A stretch of 64,000 bases of DNA, taken from the NCBI GenBank assembly GCA_029861955.1, contig JAOTYK010000003.1:1-64000 (forward strand). The letters are read 5' to 3'. A program made the position numbers and the translations under genes. Every line of letters starts with the position of its first letter. Position 1 is the stretch's first letter. The notes under the pieces are model-generated. The model worked only from the letters and a program-made list of their open reading frames with translations. It made no database searches and was not told the DNA's origin. The stretch comes from Acidobacteriota bacterium (GTDB lineage: Bacteria > Acidobacteriota > Polarisedimenticolia > Polarisedimenticolales > Polarisedimenticolaceae). Positions 24,805-35,243 of this stretch are shown here, piece after piece.

Positions 24805-27762
24805 CTACTCCACGCCGTCCAACGCCGCCTCGAACTCGACCAGGCGCTGCCGGTACTCGCCACGAGTCGCCGTCTCCTCCTCCGCAGTCAACGCGATCGC
24901 CTTCTTCTCGGTCTCGATGGCCTTGACCGTGTCACCCGTGCGGTAATACGCAAGAGCGAGAGTATCGAGGTATACAGGGTTGTTGTGACCGGTCTTCTCG
25001 TTGGCTTTTAGGGCGAACTCAAGGGCCGATTCCGGGTCCTGTAAATCGGCTGGCTCGCAAGTCAGCGCCATCCACGCGTAAAGGTTGGCCACATGGACGT
25101 CGTTGGTCTCACTGGCCAGGTCCCTTAGCGACTCGAGCTGCTCGAGTACGTGTGGGCGGGCCTTTTCGTAATCGCCGTTGTCCGCGTAGAAGTTGATCAG
25201 GTTCGACCTCGCCGTGTTCGTCCACCGATCCCCATCGCTGCGAGTCTCCACGAGTTGTCGAAGGGTCGCCAGGAGAAGCGATTCCGCTTCGTCATACTGG
25301 CCGGCGGATGCATACAGGTCGGCCAAGCGCCACTCCATATTTGCCCGCCCCGTTTCTCCCTCGGGGATAAGCGCGAGCGCCTTTTTCGCAATTTCGATCG
25401 CCCTGACTGCCTCCCCCGTACGTTGATAGGCCAGCGCGAGCGTGTCCAGGTGTTGCGGGTTCTCGTAGTTGCTTCTCTCGTTAGCCACGATCGCGAACCG
25501 CAATGCCGCGGTGGGGTCCTGAAGATCCTCCGGCTGGCAAGTTAGCGCATGCCAGGCAAAATAGTTGCTTGGTTCCGCGTCGAGTGAAGCCTCGGCTCGC
25601 CTCTTCTGAGCGGTCAGCCAGAGGGTCGCCAGGCGTCGGGCTTTCTCGTACCGCTTTTGCCGTACGTAGAGATTCACCAGGTTCTGCATGGAAATCAGCG
25701 TTGAGGGATGTTCGGACCCCAAGACCTCACGGCCCGTTTCGATCGCTTCCACGTACAGTGGCTCTGCGCCCGGTTTGAGGCTTCTCTGGTATCTGAGGGC
25801 CAGGTTGTGAATGGACTGCAGCGTATCCCGATGCCGATCCCCCAACGTTCGCCTGCGAGCGTCGAGAGTGTCCCGATAAATTTCTTCAGCTTCGTCAAAC
25901 CGCCGTTGTTTGTCGTACAAAATGCCCAGGAGGTTCATCGTGGAGAGAGTCAACTCGTGCTCGCCGCCGAGCACGCGCCTGCGCGCCCCGAGAGTGTTCA
26001 GAAGGAGCGTCTCAGCGTCGTCGAGGCGTCCCTGGCGCTGGTAGACATTGCCGAGGTTGTGCATGGAGATCAGTGTGTCCGGGTGTTCTTCACCGAGGAC
26101 GCGCTTGCGAGTCTCAAACGTCTCGAGAGTGAGTGCAATCGCCTCGTCGCGGCGCCGCAAACTGACGTAAACATTGGCCAGATTGTTCATCGAACGAAGA
26201 GTCACCGGATCGTCTCTGCCAAGCTCACGCTCGCGGATCTCCACGGCGCGCCTCGAGTGCCGCTCGGCAGCCTCGAGCATATCGAGGCTCTTGTAGGTGA
26301 GGCCAAGTGAGTGTTCGAGGCGAGCAGCGAGGAGCGGATCACCCGCGAACGCGTCATCGATTCGCTCGCCCGCTCGGGCCAGAATCTCATCCTCGATGAG
26401 GCGCAGGCCGGCATCTGTCGTATTCACCCCGACCAGGGCGTCGAGTCTCGCAGAGACCTCCTCCGTCGAGAGCCCTCGCCCCTCAGCGGATTCCCTTATC
26501 CGCTCGGCAAAGTCCTGACGTAGAGCAATTCCCAGACGGTATGGATCGACCGTGCCGAGCGTTTGCGTCAAGAACTCGGAAACACGTTCCGACGTTTCAG
26601 CAGCACGCTTCGCGCGTACCAACCCCAGCGTCGTGCCGATGACGCCGGCGACCAGGCCCAGGGTCAGGACTGCCGCGGCTGCCACTCCCACCCGGTGCCT
26701 ACGCAAGAACTTTCCGACCCAGTAGGCCATCGACGGCGGGCCGGCCAGCACCGGCTGGTGCTTCAGGTGCCGCTCGAGGTCGGCGGCAAGTTCCGACGTC
26801 GATCCGTAGCGCCGCGCCCGATCCTTCTCCAACGACTTCATCACGATCCAATCCAGATCGCCGCGGAGAAGACGCTGGAGAGTTGAAGGATCCGTCTTGC
26901 GGCGCTTCGCCGACTCCGTGGCCCGGTCGCCCAGTGTCGAAACACGGGTCGACGGCCGTGACGGCTCTTCCTCGCGGATCTTGGACCGGATGCCCTCGAA
27001 GCCCGCCTCTCGTAGCTCCTTCGAGTCGAACGGCAGCGCTCCGGTGAGCAGCTCGTACAGCATTACTCCCAGCGAATACACGTCGGTCCGCGTATCCACG
27101 TCTTCGCCGGTCATCTCGGCCTGTTCGGGGCTCATGTACTCCGGCGTCCCGATCAACACGCCGAGTTCCGTGAATAGCGTCTTCTCGGTCAGACGCTGCC
27201 CCGTTGCCTTGGCCACACCGAAGTCAATGATCTTCGGAGTGCGCTCACCTCCGCTCTCCGTCACCAGGACATTGGAGGGTTTCAAATCCCGGTGGATGAT
27301 CGCTTTCTGGTGGGCGTGCTGCACACCTTCACAGACCCGCTGGAACAACTCCAGCCGCTCGGGCGTGTTCAGCTTCTGGCGGTCGCAATGCTCAGTGATC
27401 GGCACTCCCTTGATGTATTCCATCGCGAAGAACGGGCGGCCGTTTGCGGTGGACCCCGCATCGAACACCCTGGCGACACATGGATGGTCCATCAGCGCCA
27501 GCGCTTGGCGCTCAGCCTCGAAGCGAGCGATGACCTGGTTGGTGTCCATACCGCGCTTGATGATCTTCAGCGCGACGCGGCGGCGCACCGGCTCGGTCTG
27601 CTCGGCGAGCCAGACCTCGCCCATGCCACCCTCGCCAAGTTTCTGTAGGACCCGGTAGGGACCGACGCATCGTGACCGCGCGGGATCGGTCAGTGACACC
27701 TGAGCGGTGTCCTCCGCCTCGGTTGGGTGTTGGTCCCCGGTAGCGGGCTTGTCGTCGTCCAC
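24805..27762 (-). CDS. Ser/Thr protein kinase with kinesin-light-chain-type TPRs
   Basis: 985 residues from GTG 27762 with GGAGG 8 nt upstream. Kinase domain about 34-340: [36 protein letters not shown] (RD kinase), [10 protein letters not shown] and [27 protein letters not shown] closes it. One membrane segment about 360-385 ([22 protein letters not shown]). The rest is tandem TPR of the TPR_12 type ([43 protein letters not shown] and so on), ending with two further TPR blocks with [16 protein letters not shown]. Typical of Acidobacteriota/Planctomycetota signalling kinases. A promoter is visible upstream. Confidence 0.92.
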   Translation of the reverse strand: MDDDKPATGDQHPTEAEDTAQVSLTDPARSRCVGPYRVLQKLGEGGMGEVWLAEQTEPVRRRVALKIIKRGMDTNQVIARFEAERQALALMDHPCVARVFDAGSTANGRPFFAMEYIKGVPITEHCDRQKLNTPERLELFQRVCEGVQHAHQKAIIHRDLKPSNVLVTESGGERTPKIIDFGVAKATGQRLTEKTLFTELGVLIGTPEYMSPEQAEMTGEDVDTRTDVYSLGVMLYELLTGALPFDSKELREAGFEGIRSKIREEEPSRPSTRVSTLGDRATESAKRRKTDPSTLQRLLRGDLDWIVMKSLEKDRARRYGSTSELAADLERHLKHQPVLAGPPSMAYWVGKFLRRHRVGVAAAAVLTLGLVAGVIGTTLGLVRAKRAAETSERVSEFLTQTLGTVDPYRLGIALRQDFAERIRESAEGRGLSTEEVSARLDALVGVNTTDAGLRLIEDEILARAGERIDDAFAGDPLLAARLEHSLGLTYKSLDMLEAAERHSRRAVEIRERELGRDDPVTLRSMNNLANVYVSLRRRDEAIALTLETFETRKRVLGEEHPDTLISMHNLGNVYQRQGRLDDAETLLLNTLGARRRVLGGEHELTLSTMNLLGILYDKQRRFDEAEEIYRDTLDARRRTLGDRHRDTLQSIHNLALRYQRSLKPGAEPLYVEAIETGREVLGSEHPSTLISMQNLVNLYVRQKRYEKARRLATLWLTAQKRRAEASLDAEPSNYFAWHALTCQPEDLQDPTAALRFAIVANERSNYENPQHLDTLALAYQRTGEAVRAIEIAKKALALIPEGETGRANMEWRLADLYASAGQYDEAESLLLATLRQLVETRSDGDRWTNTARSNLINFYADNGDYEKARPHVLEQLESLRDLASETNDVHVANLYAWMALTCEPADLQDPESALEFALKANEKTGHNNPVYLDTLALAYYRTGDTVKAIETEKKAIALTAEEETATRGEYRQRLVEFEAALDGVE

Positions 27763-27794
27763 GGCCAGGCCTCCAGTCTACGTTTTTGAGGCTG

Positions 27795-27823
27795 ATTGTA
27801 GCCGAGGGGCTGGCTGATCCCAA
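27795..27823 (-). promoter_or_regulatory. Sigma-70-type promoter of the kinase gene
   Basis: TTGGGA (27823-27818), 17-bp spacer, TACAAT (27800-27795) on the minus strand, 33 bp before the GTG start and upstream of its GGAGG. Confidence 0.5.
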
Positions 27824-27888
27824 AGAACCGAGAATCAGCAACCCAGCCCACGCAATCTCGTGCCATCGTCCGCATCGCCCTCACGCCA

Positions 27889-27924
27889 GGCCTTCATAAA
27901 CCGCTGGTCCCTGGTGGGCCCACC
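27889..27924 (+). repeat. tRNA-derived repeat R9 lacking the T arm
   Basis: TTCATAAACCGCTGGTC followed directly by CCTGGTGGGCCCACCA: anticodon loop, variable loop and acceptor are kept, but the T-loop and its hairpin are gone. The break points are the two copies of CCTGG that form the T-stem, so deletion between short direct repeats is the simplest explanation. Confidence 0.6.
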
Positions 27925-27932
27925 ATCCTTAT

Positions 27933-28105
27933 GTCTTGCACCCGAGTTGCTCCTTCAGGACACGGTTCTCTTCCCGAAGATAATCGATGACCGCGTCTTG
28001 TTGACGCGTGATCCAACCGGCCATGATGGCTACGAGGATCTGCCATGCATAGAGCACCGTGGCCAGCTGCCGCTCGTAGCCGGGTCGGGGACTGATCGAC
28101 AGCTA
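27933..28105 (-). mobile_element. IS-A 5'-end fragment with transposase N-terminus
   Basis: Codes VLYAWQILVAIMAGWITRQQ and DYLREENRVLKEQLG on the minus strand (28060-27940), then a stop. The leader GTAGCCGGGTCGGGGACTGATCGACAG follows, but the terminus itself is lost. Adjacent to R9. The stretch 28106-28237 holds nothing else recognisable. Confidence 0.65.
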
Positions 28106-28237
28106 TACGGGCGCGCATTTCCGCTCCATTTATCTCCACGATAAGCTACTTTTCCGCCCCGATGCTTGCGTGGCCCGGCGCTTTTCCGTAAATAGGGACA
28201 GGTGGGCTTGCACTTCCTGACCACCGAACGCGATGTG

Positions 28238-30697
28238 ATGCAGCGAAGCCGTCAAAGCACTCGAACGCCGATCGGTGTCGGAGCCGTTCTCACCCTGCTA
28301 TTCGCCCTGCTGATTACGGTGTCACCCGGCAGTAAGGCCGCCGGTAAAGGGGAGACCGGGCCGGTCCGGGCGACGCGCGTAGAGTTGGCTGATCGACCTA
28401 CCGACCTCCAGCTGTTCCATACGATGGACCTCGACGTGGATGCGGTTTTCGAGAATTGGGCACGGCTCTACCTGACCGAGGAAGAAGAGACGAAGTTGCG
28501 GCGAATGGGCTACGCCCTCTCCCCGCTCCCGCCATCGAGAGCCGTCGAACTCTCGACTCCTTCCCAGACCGACGAAACGACGGACCGAGGGATCTCATCC
28601 GCCTACCATACCTACGACACGCTAACGTCCGAATTGAATGCGATTGCGACGGCACATCCGACCCTGACCCGGCTGACTAGCCTGGGACAGACCGCCTCGC
28701 GACCGCCGGATCCGATACGCGAACTCTGGATGATGAAGATCTCGGACAACCCGGACGCTGAAGAAGACGAGCCCGAAGTGGCCTTTATCGCCGCGATGCA
28801 TGGCGACGAAGTGGTCGGCAAGGAGCTATGCATCGAGTTCATCCATTATCTTCTCGACAACTACGGCACCGATTCTCGCGTGACCAACCTCGTCGACAAC
28901 ACCGAGATCTGGATCCTGCCATCGATGAATCCGGACGGTACCGAAGCGGGCGAGCGATATAACTACAATGGCTTCGACCTGAATCGGGACTTCCCCGACT
29001 GGTTTGACGATCCGGTCAATACGACTGCCGGCCGGCAGCCGGAAACTTTCGCCGTGATGAACTGGGTCGCGGAACAAAGCATCAACCTCTCGGCGAACTT
29101 TCACGGTGGCGCGCTTGTCGTCAACTATCCCTGGGACAGCAACGCGACCGCGAGCAGTGTGTACAGCCCGACGCCGGTGCCGGACCACGATGCGTTCTAC
29201 TCAATCTCGAGAACCTACGCCCAGAACAACCCACCGATGGATGCGAGCAGTTCGTTTGCCGACGGCGTTACGAACGGTGCCGAGTGGTATGCGATCTCCG
29301 GAGGCATGCAGGACTGGGGTTACGCCTGGTACGGAAAGTTCGACGTCACACTCGAGATCAGCGACATCAAGTGGCCCGCAGCTACCGAACTGCCGACCTT
29401 CTGGAGTGAAAACCAGGAATCGATGCTCTCCTATCTCGAGCGAGCGCACGAGGGCGTGCGCGGGGTCATCAGCGATTCCGCGACTGGAGTTCCGGTCGCC
29501 GCGGAAATTCGGGTCGACGCCGATCCGTTCGCGGTTTATACCGACCCGGATCTGGGCGACTACCACCGCATCGTGATGCCTGGTAGCTACACGCTGGAGA
29601 TCTCGGCACCCGGGTACTATCCGACGAGCGTGCCGATCGTGATCGCGGCCGGCCCCGCGGCGCGCTACGATCTGGGACTACAACCGCTTCCTTCCGACCT
29701 GCAGCCTGTGTCGACACGAGTCGCAAGCGAGCCGTCGGGCAACGGCTGGATCGACCCCGGGGAGACGGTCGAGCTTGCCATCACACTCAAGAACCTCGGC
29801 AGCCTGGCGACGTCGATCGGTGGACGCTTGATCCCGACCGGCTGGTACGCCGAGCTGTTTCAGGCAGAGTCGACTTACCCGGATATGGCGAATCAGGCGG
29901 AGTCGGAATCGTACGCGCCACACCACACGATCCAGATCGACCCGGCGACACCGGCGGGACATAAAATCGGTCTCGCCGTGGAGTGGAGTGCTGCACAGGG
30001 TGGCGGCATCTCTGATCCGATCTTCGTCGCTCTCGGCGGAACCGCATGCGACACGAGCGTACCGACAGACATACCGCAGTCGATCATCGACTACCAGTCA
30101 ACGATCAGTGAGATCCCGATTGCGACCGGCGTCGAGATCGACGACCTCCAGGTCTTCGTCGACATCACACACACTTTTATCGGCGACCTGACGCTGGAGC
30201 TGATGTCGCCCCAGGGGACCACGGTTCTGCTTCACAATCGCACGGGCGGTGGAACCGACGACATCCTCGGGAGCTACGGTCTCGACTTAACATCGGCCGA
30301 GTCGCTGGCGTTGCTCAATAACGAATCCTCGACCGGCACCTGGAAACTCACTGTCAGCGATGGTGCAGGAGGTGACAGTGGCACGCTCAACGAGTGGAAC
30401 CTTGAGATCTGCGGCCGGCCGCTGGAGGCGGCGCCGCCGCAGATGCTCTTCCGCGAAGTCAGCCTTGAGCCCGGCGGAGTTCAACTGCGCTGGTGGCCCT
30501 ATCCTGGACTGAATTCCTACCGCGTCTATCGCTCCACCGATCCGAGCTCTGCAGTCGCTTTCATCGATGTCACGGCGGAAGATCCCGATGCGACCGACAC
30601 CTTGTTCCAGGACGGTTCCGTCGCGCCAATTTCCTACTTCCTGGTGACGGGCGTCGGCCCGCAGGGTGAGGGTTTGAAGGGCCATTTCGGCGAGTAA
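28238..30697 (+). CDS. Secreted M14 zinc carboxypeptidase with C-terminal P domain
   Basis: 819 residues from ATG 28238 (a GTG at 28202 is the alternative), signal peptide to about residue 35. Catalytic domain about 110-405: AAMHGDEVVGKEL (zinc His and Glu near 188-191), NFHGGALVVNYPWD (third ligand His near 289), YNYNGFDLNRDFPDW (substrate Arg region) and LEISDIKWP (general base Glu near 372). Next a carboxypeptidase regulatory-like beta-sandwich (about 408-485) and a proprotein-convertase P domain about 615-727 (FIGDLTLELMSPQGTTVLL ... GTWKLTVSDGAGGDSGTL). Ends with a fibronectin-like stretch. It removes C-terminal residues from extracellular peptides; the order of domains resembles the carboxypeptidase D/N group. 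Confidence 0.88.
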   Translation: MQRSRQSTRTPIGVGAVLTLLFALLITVSPGSKAAGKGETGPVRATRVELADRPTDLQLFHTMDLDVDAVFENWARLYLTEEEETKLRRMGYALSPLPPSRAVELSTPSQTDETTDRGISSAYHTYDTLTSELNAIATAHPTLTRLTSLGQTASRPPDPIRELWMMKISDNPDAEEDEPEVAFIAAMHGDEVVGKELCIEFIHYLLDNYGTDSRVTNLVDNTEIWILPSMNPDGTEAGERYNYNGFDLNRDFPDWFDDPVNTTAGRQPETFAVMNWVAEQSINLSANFHGGALVVNYPWDSNATASSVYSPTPVPDHDAFYSISRTYAQNNPPMDASSSFADGVTNGAEWYAISGGMQDWGYAWYGKFDVTLEISDIKWPAATELPTFWSENQESMLSYLERAHEGVRGVISDSATGVPVAAEIRVDADPFAVYTDPDLGDYHRIVMPGSYTLEISAPGYYPTSVPIVIAAGPAARYDLGLQPLPSDLQPVSTRVASEPSGNGWIDPGETVELAITLKNLGSLATSIGGRLIPTGWYAELFQAESTYPDMANQAESESYAPHHTIQIDPATPAGHKIGLAVEWSAAQGGGISDPIFVALGGTACDTSVPTDIPQSIIDYQSTISEIPIATGVEIDDLQVFVDITHTFIGDLTLELMSPQGTTVLLHNRTGGGTDDILGSYGLDLTSAESLALLNNESSTGTWKLTVSDGAGGDSGTLNEWNLEICGRPLEAAPPQMLFREVSLEPGGVQLRWWPYPGLNSYRVYRSTDPSSAVAFIDVTAEDPDATDTLFQDGSVAPISYFLVTGVGPQGEGLKGHFGE

Positions 30698-30796
30698 TTC
30701 AATCGAACAGGCCTCAATCACCGTATATTAAAAAAGTTGAGGTTCGACAGCGTAATCGCCAGTATCAACGATGACCACCGGGGGGGAGGCACCGAT

Positions 30797-33700
30797 ATGT
30801 TCAGGCTCCAGATCCAATCGAACGTACGCATCATTCTGGGGCTGACCTGCTTTTTCAGCTTTCTTCTCAGCTTACCGGTCATCGCTGCGACCGACGCCGG
30901 TGAACTGGCCTGGACCGGCGACCGATCACAGATCCGGCCGCTGGACACGGTCAACCAGTGGCTAGCGCCCCCCGTCGACGTCAACGAACTACTGAGCGAG
31001 GACAACGAGAATAGAGACGACCCTGAAATTCCCTGGCGAGTGGGATACCCGATGCAGGTAGACCTGACGACCGCCAACAGCGGAACCTGGGAAGAGCTAC
31101 CGGGGGGCGACCGGCTCTGGCGCCTACGCGTTACGACCGAGGACGCACTCTGGACCGTGCTCGGATTCGACCAGTTCCGAATTCAATCGGGCGGCCTGAT
31201 GACCGTCTACAACTCGACTCAAGGAACGGTGATGGGACCCTATGGGTCGGCGGACATCCGCAAGCACGGTGAACTCTGGTTCCCTCCGATCGCCGGCGGC
31301 AAACTGATCGTCGAGATCTACTGGCCCAAAAGACTGGCCGATCTCACACCGTCGATTCATCTCGGCACCGTCTCCCACGGCTACAAACCCTGGGGCAATA
31401 TCGGGATGGACCAGGATCCGATGCGCGCGTTCGGAGATTCCGGTTCTTGCAACATCGACACGACCTGCAGTCCAGAAGCAGACGACTGGCAGGACGAGAA
31501 GCGCGGCGCGGTGATGGTCCTGGTCGGTGGCTCCGGAAACTGTTCCGGCGCACTGATTAACACCACGGCCGGCGACTGCCGGACCTACATGCTCACCGCG
31601 GCCCACTGCGGCGAGAACGGTCCTAGCACAACAATCGGCTTCAACTACGAATGCCCCACGTGCGGCTGCACGACGGATCCCGGCAACATCACGACCGAGA
31701 CCCTCACCGGTGGCACGTTGCTGGGTAGCTTCTCGTCCAGCGACTTCACCCTGATCGAGATGGACCAGACGCCCCCGAGTCGTACAACGCGTTCTTCGTC
31801 GGATGGAGTCGGGATCCCAACCCCGCATCGGCCAGCACGGTCATCAGTTATCCCCGGGGCGACGTGCGAAAGATCGCCCACGATTTCGACCCGCCGGTCG
31901 ACGGCAGCAACTGGGGGCCAAACCACTGGCGCATCGACGACAGTAACCCGGATCCCGCCCATCTGGCCTATGAGGTCGGCACCACGGAGCCCGCCTCGTC
32001 GGGGTCACCGCTTATGGACCAGAACCATCGCATCATCGGCCAGTTACACGGCGGAACCGCCTCCTGTAGCAGCGATACGTATGACGAATACGGCAAGATT
32101 GACGCATCCTGGGTCGGCGGTGGCACTCCGGCCTCGCGACTGGCCGATTGGCTTGACCCGCTGGCGGCTGACCCGGTCAATAGCGGAGCCATGTTCGTCG
32201 ATGGCATTGACCATGCGATCTGCCTCTACCAACCGGCAGGAGCGGCCCTGTTCGATCGGGACGAGTACGGTTGTTCCGATACGATCGGGATATCGCTGCG
32301 AGACGATAATATTCCGGGAGACCCGGCAACTTTCGACATCCTCGTCTCATCGGCCACAGAAACCATGGACGAGACGGTCACACTGACACAGATCATGCCC
32401 GGCGTCGGACGCTACACCGGGTCGATCCCGACCAGTACGCTTCCGCCTGCCAATGGCGACGGCCTGCTCTCCGTCACGGACGGCGACGCGATCACCGCGA
32501 ACTACCTCGACGCGGATGACGGCGACGGAAATTTCAACGTCACGATCAAGGACAATTCGGTTATTGATTGCCAGGATCCATTGATCCTCGGCGTGACGGT
32601 ATCTGAGGTCAATCCTTCCAGTGCTGTGGTAACCGTCGACGTGGACGAGGACGCTCAAGTAAGCATCCCGTACGGACAGGTCTGCGGCGTCCCCGAGAAC
32701 ACGGCGATGAGCTCGACCTTGCAGACGCAACACGACGTCACGGTTTCACCGCTGCAGTTCAACACGACCTACAACTTTACGGTCGAAGCCCAGGATGAAG
32801 CGGGGAACATCGCCACTGACGACAACAGCGGCGCCTGCTACTCATTCACAACACCCGAGGTTCCGAACTTCTTCACCGAAGAGTTCGTGGGCGACAACGA
32901 TACCGACTTCCTGCGGTTCGTGTTCATGCCCAACGGTTCGGCAGACTTCTATTCGGAGTGCAACGATCCGATCGCCTCGTTCCCCACAGACCCGACGGGC
33001 GGAACGGCAATCACCCTTACCGACGACTCCTCTGCTCAGATCGACCTGACCGGTGGTGCCACGGTTTCGATCTACGGCACGAGCTACGGTTCGTTCTTTG
33101 TCGGAAGTAACGGTTACATCACATTCGGGGTTGGCGACAGCGACTACACCGAGACACTCGGTGAGCACTTCGACACGCCGCGAATCTCTGCGTTGTTCGA
33201 CGATCTCAACCCGGCCTCACTGGGAACGGTCAGCTGGAAGCAGCTGGCCGACCGCGTTGTCGTGACCTGGGAAGGGGTCCCGGAATACAGCGAGACCACT
33301 ACCAACGACTTCCAGATCGAGCTCTTCTTCAACAGCGTGATCGCCATCAGTTACCTCGACGTCACCGCAGCCGACGGCATCGTCGGCCTCTCCGCCGGCA
33401 CCGGCCTGTCACCGGACTTCTTTGAGATTGATCACTCCGGCACGAGCTCATGCGGCGGCGCCGCTTGCTTCGACGGCGTGTTGGGACCGGGCGAGATCCG
33501 AATCGACTGCGGCGGCCCCTGCCCCGCTTGCCAATGTTTGGCGGACAACGAATGCGACGACGCTCTGTTCTGCAACGGCCTCGAAACCTGTAATGCGTTC
33601 GGCGTCTGCGAATCCAGCGGCGACCCCTGCGCCGGCAGTATCTGCCTCGAGGCGACCAATTCGTGTGTCGACTGTGTCGCCGATCTCGACTGCGATGACG

Positions 33701-34527
33701 GACTGTATTGCAATGGTGTGGAACAATGCGGTCCGGATTACAGCTGCCAGCCGGGACCGGTCCCCTGCCCGTGGACGACATGCGACGACGTGGGGGACGC
33801 CTGTATCGTCTGCGACAACGACGGAAGTTGCGAGCCGGGTGAGACCTGCGCCAACTGCCCGAACGATTGCATCAGCGGCAGCTATCCGGTTTGCGGCAAC
33901 AACATCTGCGAGGTTGCCGACGGCGAGACTTGCGTCAGTTGCCCGGCGGACTGCAACAACGCACAGAGCGGCAATCCTTCGGCGCGATACTGTTGCGGTG
34001 ACGGCATTGCCGGCGAAGGCCCGGTCACCTGCACCGATGGACGTTGCACCGGTGATGGGAACACGTGCGAGGTGGATCCTGTCCTGGCCTACTGTTGCGG
34101 AGACAGCACATGTGAAGATATCGAGACAGCCGGTAACTGCCCGGCGGATTGCACGCTTCCGGTCCCCGGGGAAGCCGGCAGCGGTAACTCGCTTCTGGTC
34201 ACCAACTATGACACTGGAACCGGGATGCTTTCGATCAGTTTCGGCTCCACATGTTCGGCCGTGGATCACACGATTCAATACTCCGAACTGAATCGCCCGA
34301 ATCTGGAAGCTCACAACTGGAGCGGACAGGAATGTTCACTCGGTGCCTCCGGAACCTACGACTGGCTTTCCAACGGAACCCCGGCGACGATCTTCTTCGT
34401 CGTAGTTGCCAACAATGGCGCAGAGGAGGGCTCCTACGGCAAGTCGAGCGATGGGTTCGAGCGAGCGGAGGACGTGAGTTCGGTCACCTGCCCGGCGGTG
34501 CAGAATCTGCAGTACGCCTGCGAGTGA
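30797..34527 (+). CDS. Secreted S1 trypsin-like protease, long multidomain, frameshifted
   Basis: Start ATG 30797 behind GGGGGGAGG, signal peptide about 1-35. His is in YMLTAAHCGENG (about residue 269) and Asp in SSSDFTLIEMD (about 316). The frame then breaks at a run of five C (31772-31776); adding one C restores ESYNAFFVGWSRDPNP, and the downstream frame carries the Ser in EPASSGSPLMDQ and IIGQLHGG. Further on: a beta domain, a fibronectin-like domain, a NIDO-like domain (GTSYGSFFVGSNGYITFG) and a Cys-rich EGF/EB-like repeat region (DNECDDALFCNGLETC, DLDCDDGLYCNGVEQC) up to the stop. Without the frame correction the catalytic Ser is lost. A read error in the homopolymer and a true inactivating shift are both possible. 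Confidence 0.75.
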
Positions 34528-34588
34528 CGGCTTAAAAAGATCAGCTTGGTTCCTACGAGATCGTCGAGAGGTGATAGAGATGCCGCGC

Positions 34589-34818
34589 AACTCTACGCAA
34601 CGCCATGGAAACCTTGGACGCTGGTGAAGGCTAATAAAGGTGTCCAAGAAGTGACATTGAGGACGGAAAACCTGGACCTCAACGGACACCACGGACATCA
34701 TTAATAAAGGCTTTTCGAGCAACCCTAGCAACCACAAACGCCGCGAGCGGACTCATAATCCGCGGGTCCCTGGTTGGCTTCGCCGCGCCTGCGGCGTCGA
34801 GTCCTGGTGGGCCCACCA
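34589..34818 (+). repeat. tRNA-derived repeat R10, next to recombinase remnant
   Basis: Full left arms (CTACGCAACGCCATGG at 34593, TGTCCAAGAAGTGACATTG at 34640) and a complete tRNA-like part 34747-34818: GCGGA-CTCATAA-TCCGC, GGGTC, hairpin-expanded T arm, TGGGCCCACCA. Right flank CCTAAGTGATTGCAGTTGTT. The recombinase remnant ends 87 bp beyond the CCA. Confidence 0.75.
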
Positions 34819-34905
34819 ACCTAAGTGATTGCAGTTGTTCTACTTGTCGTTGCTGACCAAGCTGCAATCATGAGAGCTTCCAGGCGAGGTCTACGCAGCC
34901 TCGAA

Positions 34906-35124
34906 TTAGTTCGAGCCGGTCTTGCCGGCTTTCTTCTTTTTCTGCACCGGTTTCTTGGCGTTGCGGATGTCGACCAGATTGGCGACTTTGGCTGCAGCCT
35001 TGCAAAGTTCTTCGTCGGCGAGGTGCGCGTAGCGCTGAACCATGACCCGCGACTTCCAGTTACCCATCTGCTGCACGGTCGACGCCGGGACTCCGTGGTT
35101 GATTGCCAGACGGGCCATGGAGTG
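34906..35124 (-). pseudogene. Tyrosine recombinase (phage-type integrase), C-terminal remnant
   Basis: About 70 residues remain: FRHSMARLAINHGVPAST (the HxxR box), VQQMGNWKSRV (His/Trp position, Trp here) and MVQRYAHLADE with the catalytic Tyr, then a Lys-rich tail. The first Arg and the whole N-terminal part are missing; a stop lies directly before FRHS on the minus strand. Its 3' end points at the tRNA-like repeat R10, the usual placement of an integrase beside its attachment site. The stretch 35125-35243 to the next gene shows nothing recognisable. Confidence 0.85.
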
Positions 35125-35243
35125 CCGAAACTAACCTAACTCCGTGGGCCAGTTCTCAGGGATCGTGTCATCGTGCGGCGACATGTGCGCTTTGGGCGTT
35201 CCTGTCCCCGAAGCCCCGTTTTCGTACACGTCCCCATTCAAGA

